Shown: piece by piece, positions 32,819-42,486 of the stretch
How the letters are laid out: each line of letters begins with the position of its first letter
Position numbering within the stretch: the first letter of the stretch is position 1
Assembly (NCBI GenBank): GCA_018343915.1
Contig: JABRWF010000007.1
Location: 2,728,001 to 2,792,000, forward strand
DNA length: 64,000 nt
From: Agroathelia rolfsii
Taxonomy: Eukaryota > Basidiomycota > Agaricomycetes > Amylocorticiales > Amylocorticiaceae
Direction: 5' to 3'
The notes under the pieces: model-generated
Told to the model about the DNA's origin: nothing
Seen by the model: only the letters and a program-made list of their open reading frames with translations
Databases searched by the model: none
Made by a program: the position numbers and the translations under genes

Positions 32819-34399
32819 CTAGGAAAAACCCATTTGATCTTTTAACGCGGCGATTGCTGCTGCCTGCTCTTCCATAATCTGCATGACATAATCAGGAACT
32901 GTGTATGCTGGTGGCAATGATGAGGACGGAGGTGAACTTGTAGTTGGTGCGGCAGGTGTTATGTTAGGCTGGACAGAGGTGGAGATCAATGCTTGTCCTG
33001 GTGATGCAAATGGCCTTGGCTTGTAACCCAGTAGTGGGCAACAATGCTTTGGGTGTCCTAACTGGCCGCAATGGAAACACTGTGCCTTTGACCAATCCCT
33101 AGGAGGGAACGATGGTCTACCCTGGAATGAGGGTTGACTGGTTTGGGGCATAGAGGTTTGAGCCGCATTAATGGCGATAGGGTTTGTTGCCAATCCTGCA
33201 ACAGGGACCCTTGGTCGCCATGTATCCTGCCAAAGACCGGCAGAGCGTAGTCCTTGTTCGGCATGCAAGGCGGCATCCATGGCCTTCTGGACAGTCTCTA
33301 GGTTTGACTGATCCCATCCTCCAAGAACATTTCGTATCTTGGGATTTAACCTATCTAGGAACCGTACACGCCAGTCCTCCTCCGACAGGTCAGTCTGCTG
33401 CGCTGTTGACCAGAAATCCGTGATATAATCCTGGGTACTGCATGAACCCTGCTTCATGCCCTTGAGTTTATCGAGAGCTGATTGCTTGTAATCCCAGGAG
33501 CCGTAAAGTCCACGGAACGCCTTGTAGAAGTCTTCAAAAACAAAGGGGGGCGCTCCTTTGACCTTTTCCTCTGCCTTGATCTTATCGGACCATTTTTCCG
33601 ACCACCTCCTAGGACCTCTCTCTAGTAGAGAGATCAGTAGTCTGCCCTTGTCATGATCAGAGCTGTACATGGTGGGATTTAAACCCAGGTAGTTTTCAAA
33701 TCCTAGGATAAAGTCTTTATATTTTTCATGGTCACCCGTGAACTTTGAGGGCTCCTTGCCTCTTTCTTTCATTGAAGCCACTGTAACCATCTGAGGCATA
33801 GGTGCCGGAGCAGGAGTGGGGGCAGGTGCTGGATGATCGGCAATTTCTACCAGCTTTCGCTGGGTTTTGGTCATATGCCTCATCATTTCAGTGGTCTGAT
33901 GCTGCATTTCCAGCATCTGGCCCATGAACTGTTCAAAGCCTGACATGGTGGGAGAGGGAGGGCGAGTAATAGCCGGTGTGCAGGTATGAGGGGTAGGGAT
34001 TGGTGTACGGATTCTAGGGGTGACACTAGGTGTAGGGATGCAAGAACGGGTTTGAGAGGCTATTGGTTCAGGTTCTGGTTCGCGATAGTCAGAGGGCGAG
34101 GGATAAACTTCTTCTTCGGGTTCTTCTTCATCCTCGTCTTCCTCTTCTTCGGATTCTTCTGGAGTAGCGGGTTTAGGAGGGGATGGAAGCTTAGGCGGCA
34201 TGGGAACCTTAGGAGGTTGTGAGAAAGTGGGTTGGGGAGCAGGTGCGGATACAGAGGGGCGAGCGGAGGTCTTGGTGGCGGGTTGTGCAGGAGCTTTTCC
34301 TTTTCTGGATTGGCTCATAAACTTGTGGAGCAAAGGCTCAACACAGGATTCCTTGTCTTCTTCTAACTTAGGCACCAAGCGGAGTGCCTCTGGTAACAT
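32819..34399 (-). CDS. B3 Gag, full-length open frame (526 aa)
   Basis: Nucleocapsid/capsid precursor of a Ty3/gypsy element, expected to assemble cytoplasmic virus-like particles. Order: N-terminal extension (MLPEALRLVPKLEED) with an internal second start MSQSRKGK at residue 28 (ATG ending at 34318); Pro/Ser-rich and acidic linker (about 45-150); a predicted coiled coil (FEQFMGQMLEMQHQ, about 155-195); capsid-like domain (about 215-390); CCHC knuckle CFHCGQLGHPKHCC (about 440); terminal helix ending KDQMGFS. MSQS is probably the ancestral start, since B1 lacks the upstream one. It is the only gag here without a stop. Pol follows in -1 via GGGTTTT (32825-32831). Confidence 0.92.
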   Translation of the reverse strand: MLPEALRLVPKLEEDKESCVEPLLHKFMSQSRKGKAPAQPATKTSARPSVSAPAPQPTFSQPPKVPMPPKLPSPPKPATPEESEEEEDEDEEEPEEEVYPSPSDYREPEPEPIASQTRSCIPTPSVTPRIRTPIPTPHTCTPAITRPPSPTMSGFEQFMGQMLEMQHQTTEMMRHMTKTQRKLVEIADHPAPAPTPAPAPMPQMVTVASMKERGKEPSKFTGDHEKYKDFILGFENYLGLNPTMYSSDHDKGRLLISLLERGPRRWSEKWSDKIKAEEKVKGAPPFVFEDFYKAFRGLYGSWDYKQSALDKLKGMKQGSCSTQDYITDFWSTAQQTDLSEEDWRVRFLDRLNPKIRNVLGGWDQSNLETVQKAMDAALHAEQGLRSAGLWQDTWRPRVPVAGLATNPIAINAAQTSMPQTSQPSFQGRPSFPPRDWSKAQCFHCGQLGHPKHCCPLLGYKPRPFASPGQALISTSVQPNITPAAPTTSSPPSSSLPPAYTVPDYVMQIMEEQAAAIAALKDQMGFS

Positions 34400-34725
34400 A
34401 TAAAAGGGGAAAAGAGATTTGATTGGGCAGGCAGTTTTGCACCTAAAGAGGTGTCCCTAGAAGCAGCAGGCTAACCCTGCAGTAGCGCCTTTGGGTAACA
34501 ACACAAGGTTTCCCTGGAACGTACAGGTACTCCCAAGCCTAAATCTGAACGGGTTAAAACTGAGTATTAGATCTCAGCTAATGGCTTCCGCAAACAGTTC
34601 AAGCCCAATTCAAATTTGACAAATGAAATGTATATAAAACTTCCTTGCTTGTGCTTTTTGGCAGTGAATCAAACTGCACACTGGAGCGAGGCTCGACAGT
34701 GGTTTTAGGTAAAGCTTCGACCTAA
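34400..34725 (-). other. B3 5' leader with primer-binding site
   Basis: Noncoding. Homologous to the B1 leader (10823-11149). The PBS complement reads AGCTTCGACCT on + just before 34724, 2 nt from the LTR. Confidence 0.72.
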
Positions 34726-35737
34726 TGTCAAGGCTTACGCTCTTGACTTAACCAGATAACGTAACCCTCTCAAAGGTACGAGGGTGGACTGTAAGGTCCC
34801 TTTTACACGTATATATATGTGGTCTTTTGTAGGCACGTACGTGCTCCCATTGCTATCCTTTGTAATAGTAACCTTGAAACGCTACTTTGCTAGGATTGCT
34901 TTTTGGTACTCTAGCCTGAGGCTTCCCGTGTGCTCTCTTTGCGTCAAATAGCTTTTACAGGGTTTTCTTACTCGGAGTAGGCGGCTTAGCCCTCCGTACT
35001 ACAACAAACACCTAAGAGGACTTGTTTCTGCCTCTACCTGAATGAACAGGGTTTTATCACGCGCACTTGCCTCTATGTATTGAGGGCTTTATGACTTATT
35101 TGCCTTCTTATATCAAGGCTTACGTGGACTACTACTAAGACGCCCTTAAGGCCTTACACTTAATAGGGAAGGGTGTGAAAGAGAGAGAGAGGTGGGCTAG
35201 GACTTATGTAAGCCTGAAGGCGAAAAATATATTAGTTTCTTATGTAACTATACAAGAGGGGTGGTACCCTTACCTGAAGGCGAAAAGGTCAAAGCTAAGG
35301 TTCAGGTAAGGGTTTACAGGCTTGTATTTATACATAAAAATGAAGGGCCCGTGCGCAGCCTTGATGGTCTGTGCACAGCAGGGTTCATAAGCGGAAATGA
35401 CTAGAATGCAGGGGCAGTGCTTTGTGCCTAAGTCCAATGAGCAACCGATCGGAATGATGAGTCTAGTACTCCTTAGTAATTGCACAGTGATCGGAACAAC
35501 CCTGGTTCCTGAGTCTAGACCTTTTGATGAAAAAGGAATGATCTAGACTCCGCCTTCCTAATATATTCTTGTCACGAGCACTCCTGTCACATGGGGCTAT
35601 CACAGCCAGTCACATGCGCATCAAGATGTCACCTGCAAGGTATTTTGTCCATAACTTGGTCAAATAAAATCGTAAAAATGCAATAAAAATATTTACATGT
35701 CCGTACAGAAAAGGCGAAAAATGTCCAACTCATAACA
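34726..35737 (-). repeat. B3 5' LTR (family B, 1012 bp)
   Basis: TG...CA LTR on minus followed by the TSD GTATT at 35738-35742. The start motif has partly decayed (GGTCAAAGCT on +), while the PBS keeps the CpG. Confidence 0.94.
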
Positions 35738-35742
35738 GTATT

Positions 35743-35888
35743 CAAGCTCCATGGGTTACCATCAAGAATAACCTCCAACAGAGGCCTTCAGTTCACTAGC
35801 AAAGTCATGAAGGAGGTGCATAAATGTCTTGGAATTACCACTGCTATGTCCACAGCCTACCATCCACAAACCAATGGCTAGTCCAAAC
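35743..35888 (+). pseudogene. B2 integrase core fragment
   Basis: FKLHGLPSRITSNRGLQFTSKVMKEVHKCLGI...TAYHPQTNG. It carries the second catalytic region, where the usual TSDRGPQF reads TSNRGLQF (Asp to Asn). Ends in a CAG to TAG stop, then a solo A LTR. Confidence 0.88.
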
Positions 35889-36732
35889 TGTCATGAGTAG
35901 GACATTTTTGCCAATTTTTCGGATATTTTTCTGTATTATTTGGACTAGTATTTACTCAGTTATCGTATTTTCTTTCCTTTTCTTATAAAAATTACCCTTT
36001 AGGGCGTGGACTGTGGGCAGTGCAGTGGTCATGTGATTGGCCCTCATGTGTTCCAAGCCGCACGTCACAGGAGTAATCTCGGGGCTGTGCATACTTCTAC
36101 TTCACCATCACGCACAGCCCAGGAACACAGCCTTCCTTCCCTGAGCAATTCCTAACGATTACTAGTATCAGTCCAGAAACGGATCTCCACACAGATGCCC
36201 GGTGGAGTTAGGGCAAAAGCTCTTTCCCTGCATTGCCACCTTTATGCTTCTATTTCCCTCTGCGCACAGACCATCCATGCTGTGCACGGATCATTTCATA
36301 TTAGTATAAATAGTGCATGTAACTTGTCCTGAAGAGCTCAGCTTTGACCTCTTTGCCTTCAGGCAAGTAAAACCCAGGTTGTATCCCCTTATATAGATTA
36401 CTAATAAACTTCGCCTTCAGGGTAAACACTCTCAGGCCTAGGCCCCTTTGTCCTAGCCCCCTTCTCTCTCTCTCTCTCTTTCTCTCTTGTCCTACATACT
36501 AGGAGGTGGTGCAAATCCCCTCAATGTGTGCACGTGTAATTAAGAGCCCAATTACATAAGAGATAAGAAAGTACCCGGCGCGCCCTCAATAGACATAGGG
36601 ATTGCATACCTGTGGGAACACTCTTACGTAGGTACTTCAGAAACTTAAGTGTTAAGTGGTGAATTATTTGATTTAGTGCACAAGTAGGCTCCCTACGCCC
36701 AACATCACGAGTCAAGGAGTTTACCCTTGACA
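35889..36732 (+). repeat. Solo LTR, family A (844 bp)
   Basis: TSD CAAAC at 35884-35888 and 36733-36737. Confidence 0.94.
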
Positions 36733-36737
36733 CAAAC

Positions 36738-37610
36738 GAGTTAACCAGGAACTCGAAGCATATCTAAGGTTCTTTGTGTTGCATCGCCAAGATGACTGGG
36801 CAAGACTTCTTCCTTCGGCCGAATTCACTCTAAATAACCAACAACACTCTGCTACCAAAATGTCACCTTTTAGAATGAATTACGGTTTTGACCCATGCAT
36901 GGATTTCTCACTTGAAGGAATCTTTGAGACACCTGCAGTAGAAGATTGGCTACATGTGATATTAGACGCTTAAGCCAACGCCCAAGCCACTCATAATCTA
37001 GCTGCTGAAAAGATGAAGGAGTCCTATGACAAGCATGTGCGAGAATCTCCCCAGTGGCAAAAGGGCAACAAGGTTTGGTTGTCCACAGAAAACCTGAAAA
37101 CATCCCAGCCAACAAGGAAATTATCTGCCAAGTTTGCGGGCCCCTATGAAATCTTAGAAAGGATTGGTCCTCTTGCATACCGACTAAGGATTCCCCGAAC
37201 ATGGTCCATTCATGATGTCTTCTATGTCTCTCTCCTATCAGCTCACAAACCATCCAAACGAGATCAGCCTCCTCCAGAACCTATAGAAGTTGAAGGAGAA
37301 GAGGAATGGGAGGTTGCTAAAATCAAGGATTCAAGAATCTCGGGAAGACCCAAATGACTTGAGTATCTTGTCAGCTGGAAAGATGCGCCAGGAGAAGACA
37401 ATTGGGAACCTGCAGATAATCTGACACATGCCAAGGCTAGGATTCAAGATTTCCACAAAAAGCACCCCAATGCACCTAAATGCTTAAATGCTGCAGTCTT
37501 TAGAGAATTACCTTTTAGGCTAATTGAAAACTATATGGAAACAACGACAAAGGAAAACGCTGGATGAGAACTTGGGAAGTTCCGGAGTAACTCCCTTGGG
37601 AAGGGGGTAA
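36738..37610 (+). pseudogene. B2 pol: integrase C-terminus and chromodomain, with polypurine tract
   Basis: From NQELEAYLRFF (catalytic Glu) through LNNQQHSATKMSPFRMNYGFDP, KGNKVWLSTENLK, GPY module (KFAGPYEIL), HDVFYVSLL and chromodomain (EEWEVAKIKDS ... LEYLVSWKDAPGEDNWE). Stops: TAA near 36970, TGA near 37356 and TGA near 37566. GAAGGGGGTAA at about 37600-37610 abuts the LTR. Confidence 0.9.
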
Positions 37611-38626
37611 TGTTATGAGTTGGACATTTTTCGCATTTTCTCTACAAACATGTACATATTTTTATTGTATTTTTACGATTTTATTTGAACTAGTTATGGA
37701 TGAAATACCTTGCAGGCGACATCTTGACACGCGTATGACTGGGTGTGTTAGCCCCACGTGACAGGAGTGCTTGTGACAAGAGTATATTAGGAAGGCGGAG
37801 TCTAGATCATTCCTTTTCACCAAAAGGTCTAGACTCAGGAACCAGGGACGTTCTGATCACTATGCAATTACTAAGGAGTACTAGACTCATCATTCCAATT
37901 GGTTGCTCATCGGACTTAGTTACAAAGCACTGCCCCTACATTTTACATGTTCCTGCTTACAAACCCCAGCTGTGCACAGACCATCAAGGCTGCGCACGGG
38001 CCCTTCATTTTATGTATAAATACAAGCCTATAGCCCTTACCTGAACCTTAGCTTTGACCTTTTTGCCTTCAGGTAAGGGCACCCTCCCATTTGTATACTT
38101 ACATAAGAACTAATATATTTTTGCCTTCAGGCTTATACACGTCCTAGCCCACCTCTCTCCCTTACATCTCTTCCCTACTAAGGTATAAGGCCTTAAGGGC
38201 ATCTTAGTAGGAATCTACATAAGCCTTGTTATAAGAAGGCAAATAAGTCATAAGCCCTCAATACACAGAGGCAATTGCATGTGATACAAAAGCCCTATTC
38301 ATTTAGGCCTAGACAGTAAAAAGTCCTAGCAAGTGTCTATTGATCACGGAGGGCTAAGCCGCCTATCCTGAGTAAGAAACAGTATAAGGATTTATTAGAC
38401 GCAAAGAGAGCACACGGGAAATCTTCGGATCAGAGTACCAATTGCAATGCTAGCATAGTAGATCTCAAGACTGTCCTATTACGACTGGTAGCAATGGGAG
38501 CACGTAAGCACTCGAATTAAGAAATACCAAACTAGTAGCAGACATAAAACCCGGCCTTACAGCCCGCCTGCATGCCTTACAAGCAGGTTGTCCCTTTTGG
38601 TATTGTCAAGCACGTAAGCCTTGACA
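37611..38626 (+). repeat. B2 3' LTR (family B, 1016 bp)
   Basis: TGTTATGAGTTGGAC ... GTAAGCCTTGACA directly after the polypurine tract. Marks the right end of the outermost element in the left half. Confidence 0.93.
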
Positions 38627-38695
38627 GAAAGGGCATATTATACCTATTTATTAGAGCTTATGCTCCTGACAACACCAATAAACACAACCTGCTTA

Positions 38696-38899
38696 GTATT
38701 GTGATTTAGTTGCATTGTCACAGTTGATTAGATACAATTACATAATTTAGTCACACTCATGTATTTGTTACTACCATCACACCTAATGTGACTTCCTGTC
38801 TTTGCCACCAACCATCATCTGTGTCTATGTCTGTGTCTGTGTCTATATCTGTGTCTGTGTCTGTATCTGTGCCTCTTTCCCTATCCACTACTTCAATAC
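38696..38899. mobile_element. Possible 204-bp MITE with TTA duplication
   Basis: Termini GTATTG/CAATAC are exact inverted repeats flanked by TTA (38693-38695 and 38900-38902). The insert interrupts the B-like LTR at the position where intact copies read CTGC(T)TGTAAGG. A 3-bp TTA duplication is typical of PIF/Harbinger-type MITEs. The termini are short, so this is tentative. The TCTGTG microsatellite lies inside. Confidence 0.35.
38817..38873. repeat. TCTGTG/TCTATG microsatellite
   Basis: Imperfect tandem hexamers TCTGTG with TCTATG and TCTATA variants. Confidence 0.8.
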
Positions 38900-39348
38900 T
38901 TAGTAAGGATGTAGGCAGGCTATAAAGCTGGGTTTTACATGTATTACTAGGCTGGTGTATTTATCAAGTACACATGTGCTCCTATTGCTGCTCTTTGTAA
39001 TAGAATACTTTAGTTATTACTTTGTGAGGCTTACAATTAGTACTCTAGTCTCATGACTTCCCATATGCTTGCTTTGCATCAAATAATAACTTCCAGTATT
39101 TCTTACTCAAGATAGGCAGCTTAGCCCTCTGTATCTACAAAATACTTGCAAGGACTTATTACTGCCTTGACCCATATGAATAGGATTTTAATCATATGCA
39201 ATGCCCTTATTTATTTAGAGACTATAAGGGGGAGAGGGGAATAAGCATCTATAATAGTCAACACCAAAGTATAGGGTAAGGCTAGCTATAAGGATGTAGA
39301 CCTACTTACAAGTTTTAGACATACAACTCCTAATAATAGCAAGAAGAG

Positions 39349-39926
39349 TATCATGAGAAGGAAATTTTTGCCAATTTTTCGGTTATTTTCTTGTAATATT
39401 TGGACCATTATTTATTTAGTTATCACATTTTCTTCCCCTTTTTCTTATTTTTTTTATGAAAATTACCCTTTAGGGCATGGACTGTGGGCAGTGTAGTGGT
39501 TATGTGATTGGCCCTCATGTGTTCCAAGCCACACATCACAGGAGTAATCTTAGGGCTGTGCATACTTCTATTTCACCATTATGTACAGCCCAGGAACATA
39601 GCCTTCCTCCCCTGAACAATTCCTAATGGTTACCAGTACCGGTCCAGAAACAGATCTCCACACAGATGCCTGGTGGAGTTAGGATGAAAGTTCTTCCCCT
39701 GCATTGCCACTCTTACACTTCTATCTCCCTCTGCATACAGACCACTAAAGCTGTGCATGGACCATTTTATAGTAGTATAAATAGTGCATGTAACTTGTCC
39801 TGAAGAGCTCAGCTTTGACCTCTTTGCCTTCAGGCAAGTATAGGTTTTGTATCCAACTTAGAAGATTACTAATAAAATACTTTGCCTTCAGGGTATATTT
39901 CTTAGGCCTAGGCCCTTTAGTCCTAG

Positions 39927-39958
<32 letters not shown>

Positions 39959-40193
39959 TTACATTCGGAGGTGGTGCAAATCCCCTCATAAGTGTGTGAT
40001 CATTCATAAGAGCTTCATAAGAAAATAAGAAGAGTACCTAGTGCATCCTCAATAGATTAAGGATTAGCATATCTATGGGAAAACTTGTTATCTTAGGTAT
40101 TTAGACATAATGTTGAGAAGTTTATTGTTTGGTTGTGGTACAAGTAGGCTCTCCACACCCAATGTAACATAGTCAAGGAGTAGACCCTTGACA
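39349..40193 (+). repeat. Old solo LTR, family A
   Basis: TSD AAGAG at 39344-39348 and 40194-40198. The terminal TGTCATGAG has decayed to TATCATGAG, and CpGs are nearly all lost. Confidence 0.9.
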
Positions 40194-40417
40194 AAGAGGG
40201 CAAAAGAGGTAGTAGGTGTTTAGTGATATCTAAGCCTAAAGACAGAGAATTTTATTTTTTTAGTTATCTACTTAGTATATGGGGTTTTCCCTTACTCACC
40301 TAAAGGCAGAAAGGTTGAAGCTGGGGCCCTCAGAAAGTGGGGTATAAAGTTTATATAGACCTAAAACTATCTTACTAATTATTCATGTGTAATTATAAGT
40401 AAGCATAATATCATAAC

Positions 40418-40531
40418 CTATCAATGCACCTGGCCACCAAATATCCCAATTATGTACATTGACATATGCAAATACCTACAATGGAGTCACTAGTGATTCC
40501 CTCTCTTCTGAGTCACTATGTATCCTATATA
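40418..40531 (+). repeat. Fragment of an old K LTR
   Basis: TATCAATGCACCTGGCCACC aligns with the K copy 2 start TGTCATGACCCGCCAACGCACCCGGCCGCC and continues through TGATGGAG-like and CCTCTCTTCTG-like segments. Truncated by the Tc1-like element at a TA dinucleotide. Confidence 0.65.
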
Positions 40532-40859
40532 CACTGAGTGACAAAACTGTCTCAATATTTGCATTTTTTACAACTTTTAATCTATATCTCCAGAAATAAA
40601 ATACTTAAAACTATATTAAAAATACTCCTATCAAGTATACCATATCTGCTTTAAATTGAGCCCTGTGTCATGTGATTTGGTCAATAAACCATAGAGTTAT
40701 GTATTATTCTTTTAAGGGGTATCATTGAGACAGTTTTGTTGCTGATATTTTCAAAATATAAATTTTATTAAATTTAGTATCTAGTATATCCTCCTTTTGC
40801 TTTTATCACCTCTGCCACCCTTCTAGGCATACTCTCAATCAACTTTTGACAAACAGATA
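40532..40859 (-). pseudogene. Tc1/mariner-like element remnant with transposase C-terminus
   Basis: On the minus strand, 40859 to 40774 encodes the last residues of a Tc1-type transposase: CQKLIESMPRRVAEVIKAKG, then GYTRY and TAA. This is a hallmark Tc1 family C-terminus. The element end CACTGAGTGACAAAACTGTC follows a TA (40530-40531). The 16-mer ACAAAACTGTCTCAAT (40541-40556) recurs inverted at 40724-40739. Everything upstream of the tail, including the DDE domain, is missing, cut by the B LTR at 40860. Confidence 0.75.
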
Positions 40860-41868
40860 TATCAAAGCTTGCGTGCTTGACTTTATCCAACAAACACAAC
40901 CTGCTTGTAAGGTATGCAGGCGGGCTGTAAAGCCAGGTTTTATGTGTATTGCTTGGTTGGATACTTAACAGAGACCCACGTGCTCCCGTTGCTACTCTTT
41001 GTAATAGTATAGCCTAAGCATTACTTTGCTAGGCTTGTGTTTGGTACTCTAGACATTTTGTCTTCCTGTGTACTTGCTTTGTGTCAAATAACTATTAGAC
41101 TATTTCTTACTTGAGATAGGCAGCTTAGCCCACCATGGTCTACTGATCTCCACAAGGACTTGTTACTGCCTTGACCTAAATGAATAGGGTTTTATATCAT
41201 GTGCAATGCCTCTATCTATTGAGGACTTGGAACTCAATGCCTTCTTATAACAAGGCTTACATATATGCTTATTAAGATGCCCTTAAGGCCTTATACTTAA
41301 CAAGGTAGGAGGAGAGAGAGGGGTGTGGGCTAGGACTTGAATAAGCCTAAAGGCGAAATATATTAGTACTACATAAGGGGAATACAAGAGGGGGGGGTGC
41401 CCTTACCTGAAGGCAAAAAGGTTAAAGCTAAGGTTCAGGTAAGGGTTACATGCTTGTATTTATATGTAAGTGGAAGGGCCCGTGCACAGCCTCAGTGGTC
41501 TGTGTGCAGCCAGGGTTTGTAAGCAGGAATATGTAAAATGCAGAGGCAGTGCTTTGTAACTAAGTCCAATGAGCAACTGATTGGAGTGATGAGTCTAGTA
41601 CTCCTTAGTAATTGCACAGTGATTGGAATGACCCTGGTTCCTGAGTCTAGACCTTTTGATGAAAAGGAATGATCTAGACTCTGCCTTCCTAATATACTCT
41701 TGTCATGAGCACTCCTGTCACATAGGGCTAACACAGCCAGTTATATGTGTGTCAAGATGTTGCCTGCAAGGTATTTCATCCATATTTCAATCAATAAAAA
41801 TTGTAAAAATATAATAAAAATATGTACATGTCCGTAAAGAAAAGGCAAAAAACGTCCAACTCATAACA
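40860..41868 (-). repeat. Old LTR, family B, without matching TSD
   Basis: About 1009 bp. The end has decayed (TATCAAAG for TGTCAAGG); terminates CCAACTCATAACA. The flanks AGATA and TATAG do not match, and the sequences on the two sides are unrelated. Confidence 0.85.
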
Positions 41869-41933
41869 TATAGTAGTGTATATAAAAGATACACTATACT
41901 TGTCTATATAATATATATAACCTTTTATTATGC
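41869..41933. other. AT-rich spacer with a small hairpin
   Basis: Contains TAGTGTAT/ATACACTA as an 8-bp inverted repeat. Nothing else is recognised. Confidence 0.5.
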
Positions 41934-42217
41934 TTAACTAGCAAGGTAGATTGGAAGTGGGATCCAAAAGAACAAGAAGCCTTTAATACCCTAAAAGCAG
42001 CCTTTACCTCAGTACTAGTATTAGGGGCATATTTGCAAACATCTGAAATATGGTTGGAAACAGATGCCTTAAACTTTGCTATAGGAGCAGTACTTCTCCA
42101 AAAACAACCTGACAACTCTTGGCAACCAATAGCCTTCCTTTCTTAAGCAATGAACAATGCAGAAAGAAACTATGATATCTGGGATAAGGAAATGTTGGGA
42201 ATTATCAGGGCCCTAGA
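41934..42217 (+). pseudogene. N: family-A pol fragment (RT/RNase H junction)
   Basis: LTSKVDWKWDPKEQEAFNTL, then [49 protein letters not shown]. One TAA (near 42144). It is the target into which M inserted (TSD CTAGA, 42213-42217). The rest of N should lie beyond the right edge; its left side is lost. Confidence 0.87.
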
Positions 42218-42486
42218 TGTCATGAGAAGACAATTTTTGCCGATTTTTTGGTTATTTTTCTGTATTATTTGGACTAATATTTAATTTGTTATTGCATTTT
42301 CTTTCCTTTTCCTTTATTTTCTTATAAGAATTACCCTTTAAGGGCATGGACTATGGGTAGTGCAGTAGTTATGTAATTGGCCCTCATGTGTTTCCAAGCT
42401 GTATATCACAGGAGTAATCTTGGGGCTATGCAAACTTCCATTTCTCCATCACATATAGCCCAGGAACACAGTCTTCCTTCCCTGAT

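Larger units (their letters stand above)
25678..35737 (-). mobile_element. B3: complete family-B chromovirus with three nested solo LTRs
   Basis: TSD GTATT at 25673-25677 and 35738-35742. LTRs 25678-27541 (interrupted; about 1012 bp net) and 34726-35737 (1012 bp). Gag is intact. Pol carries a protease Asp to Asn change, three nonsense codons and two solo LTRs. Inserted in the B2 integrase in opposite orientation. Confidence 0.95.
1..38626 (+). mobile_element. B2: Ty3/gypsy chromodomain retrotransposon, 5' part outside window
   Basis: Outermost family-B element. Its gag begins left of the window and its 3' LTR ends at 38626. Coding pieces occur in order at 790-1004, 12158-13319, 13320-14721, 23671-24481, 25346-25677, 35743-35888 and 36738-37610. 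They are separated by a solo A LTR, B1, A1, a solo A LTR, B3 and another solo A LTR. Each internal junction carries a 5-bp duplication, so the pieces are one element split by later insertions. Pol has many nonsense codons and the copy is dead. The TSD partner of the right flank (GAAAG, 38627-38631) is off-window. Confidence 0.9.
38649..40417 (-). repeat. Ancient, decayed B-like LTR, interrupted
   Basis: Begins TATTAGAGCTTATGCTCCTGAC, a decayed form of the B end TGTCAAGGCTTACGC. Shows CACAACCTGCTTA, GCAGGCTATAAAGC, GTGCTCCTATTGC and, after the A LTR, CCTAAAGGCAGAAAGG-type boxes. Almost free of CpG. Interrupted by a MITE-like insert (38696-38899) and an A LTR (39349-40193). The right end is unclear; it fades before the K fragment at 40418. 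Confidence 0.6.
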
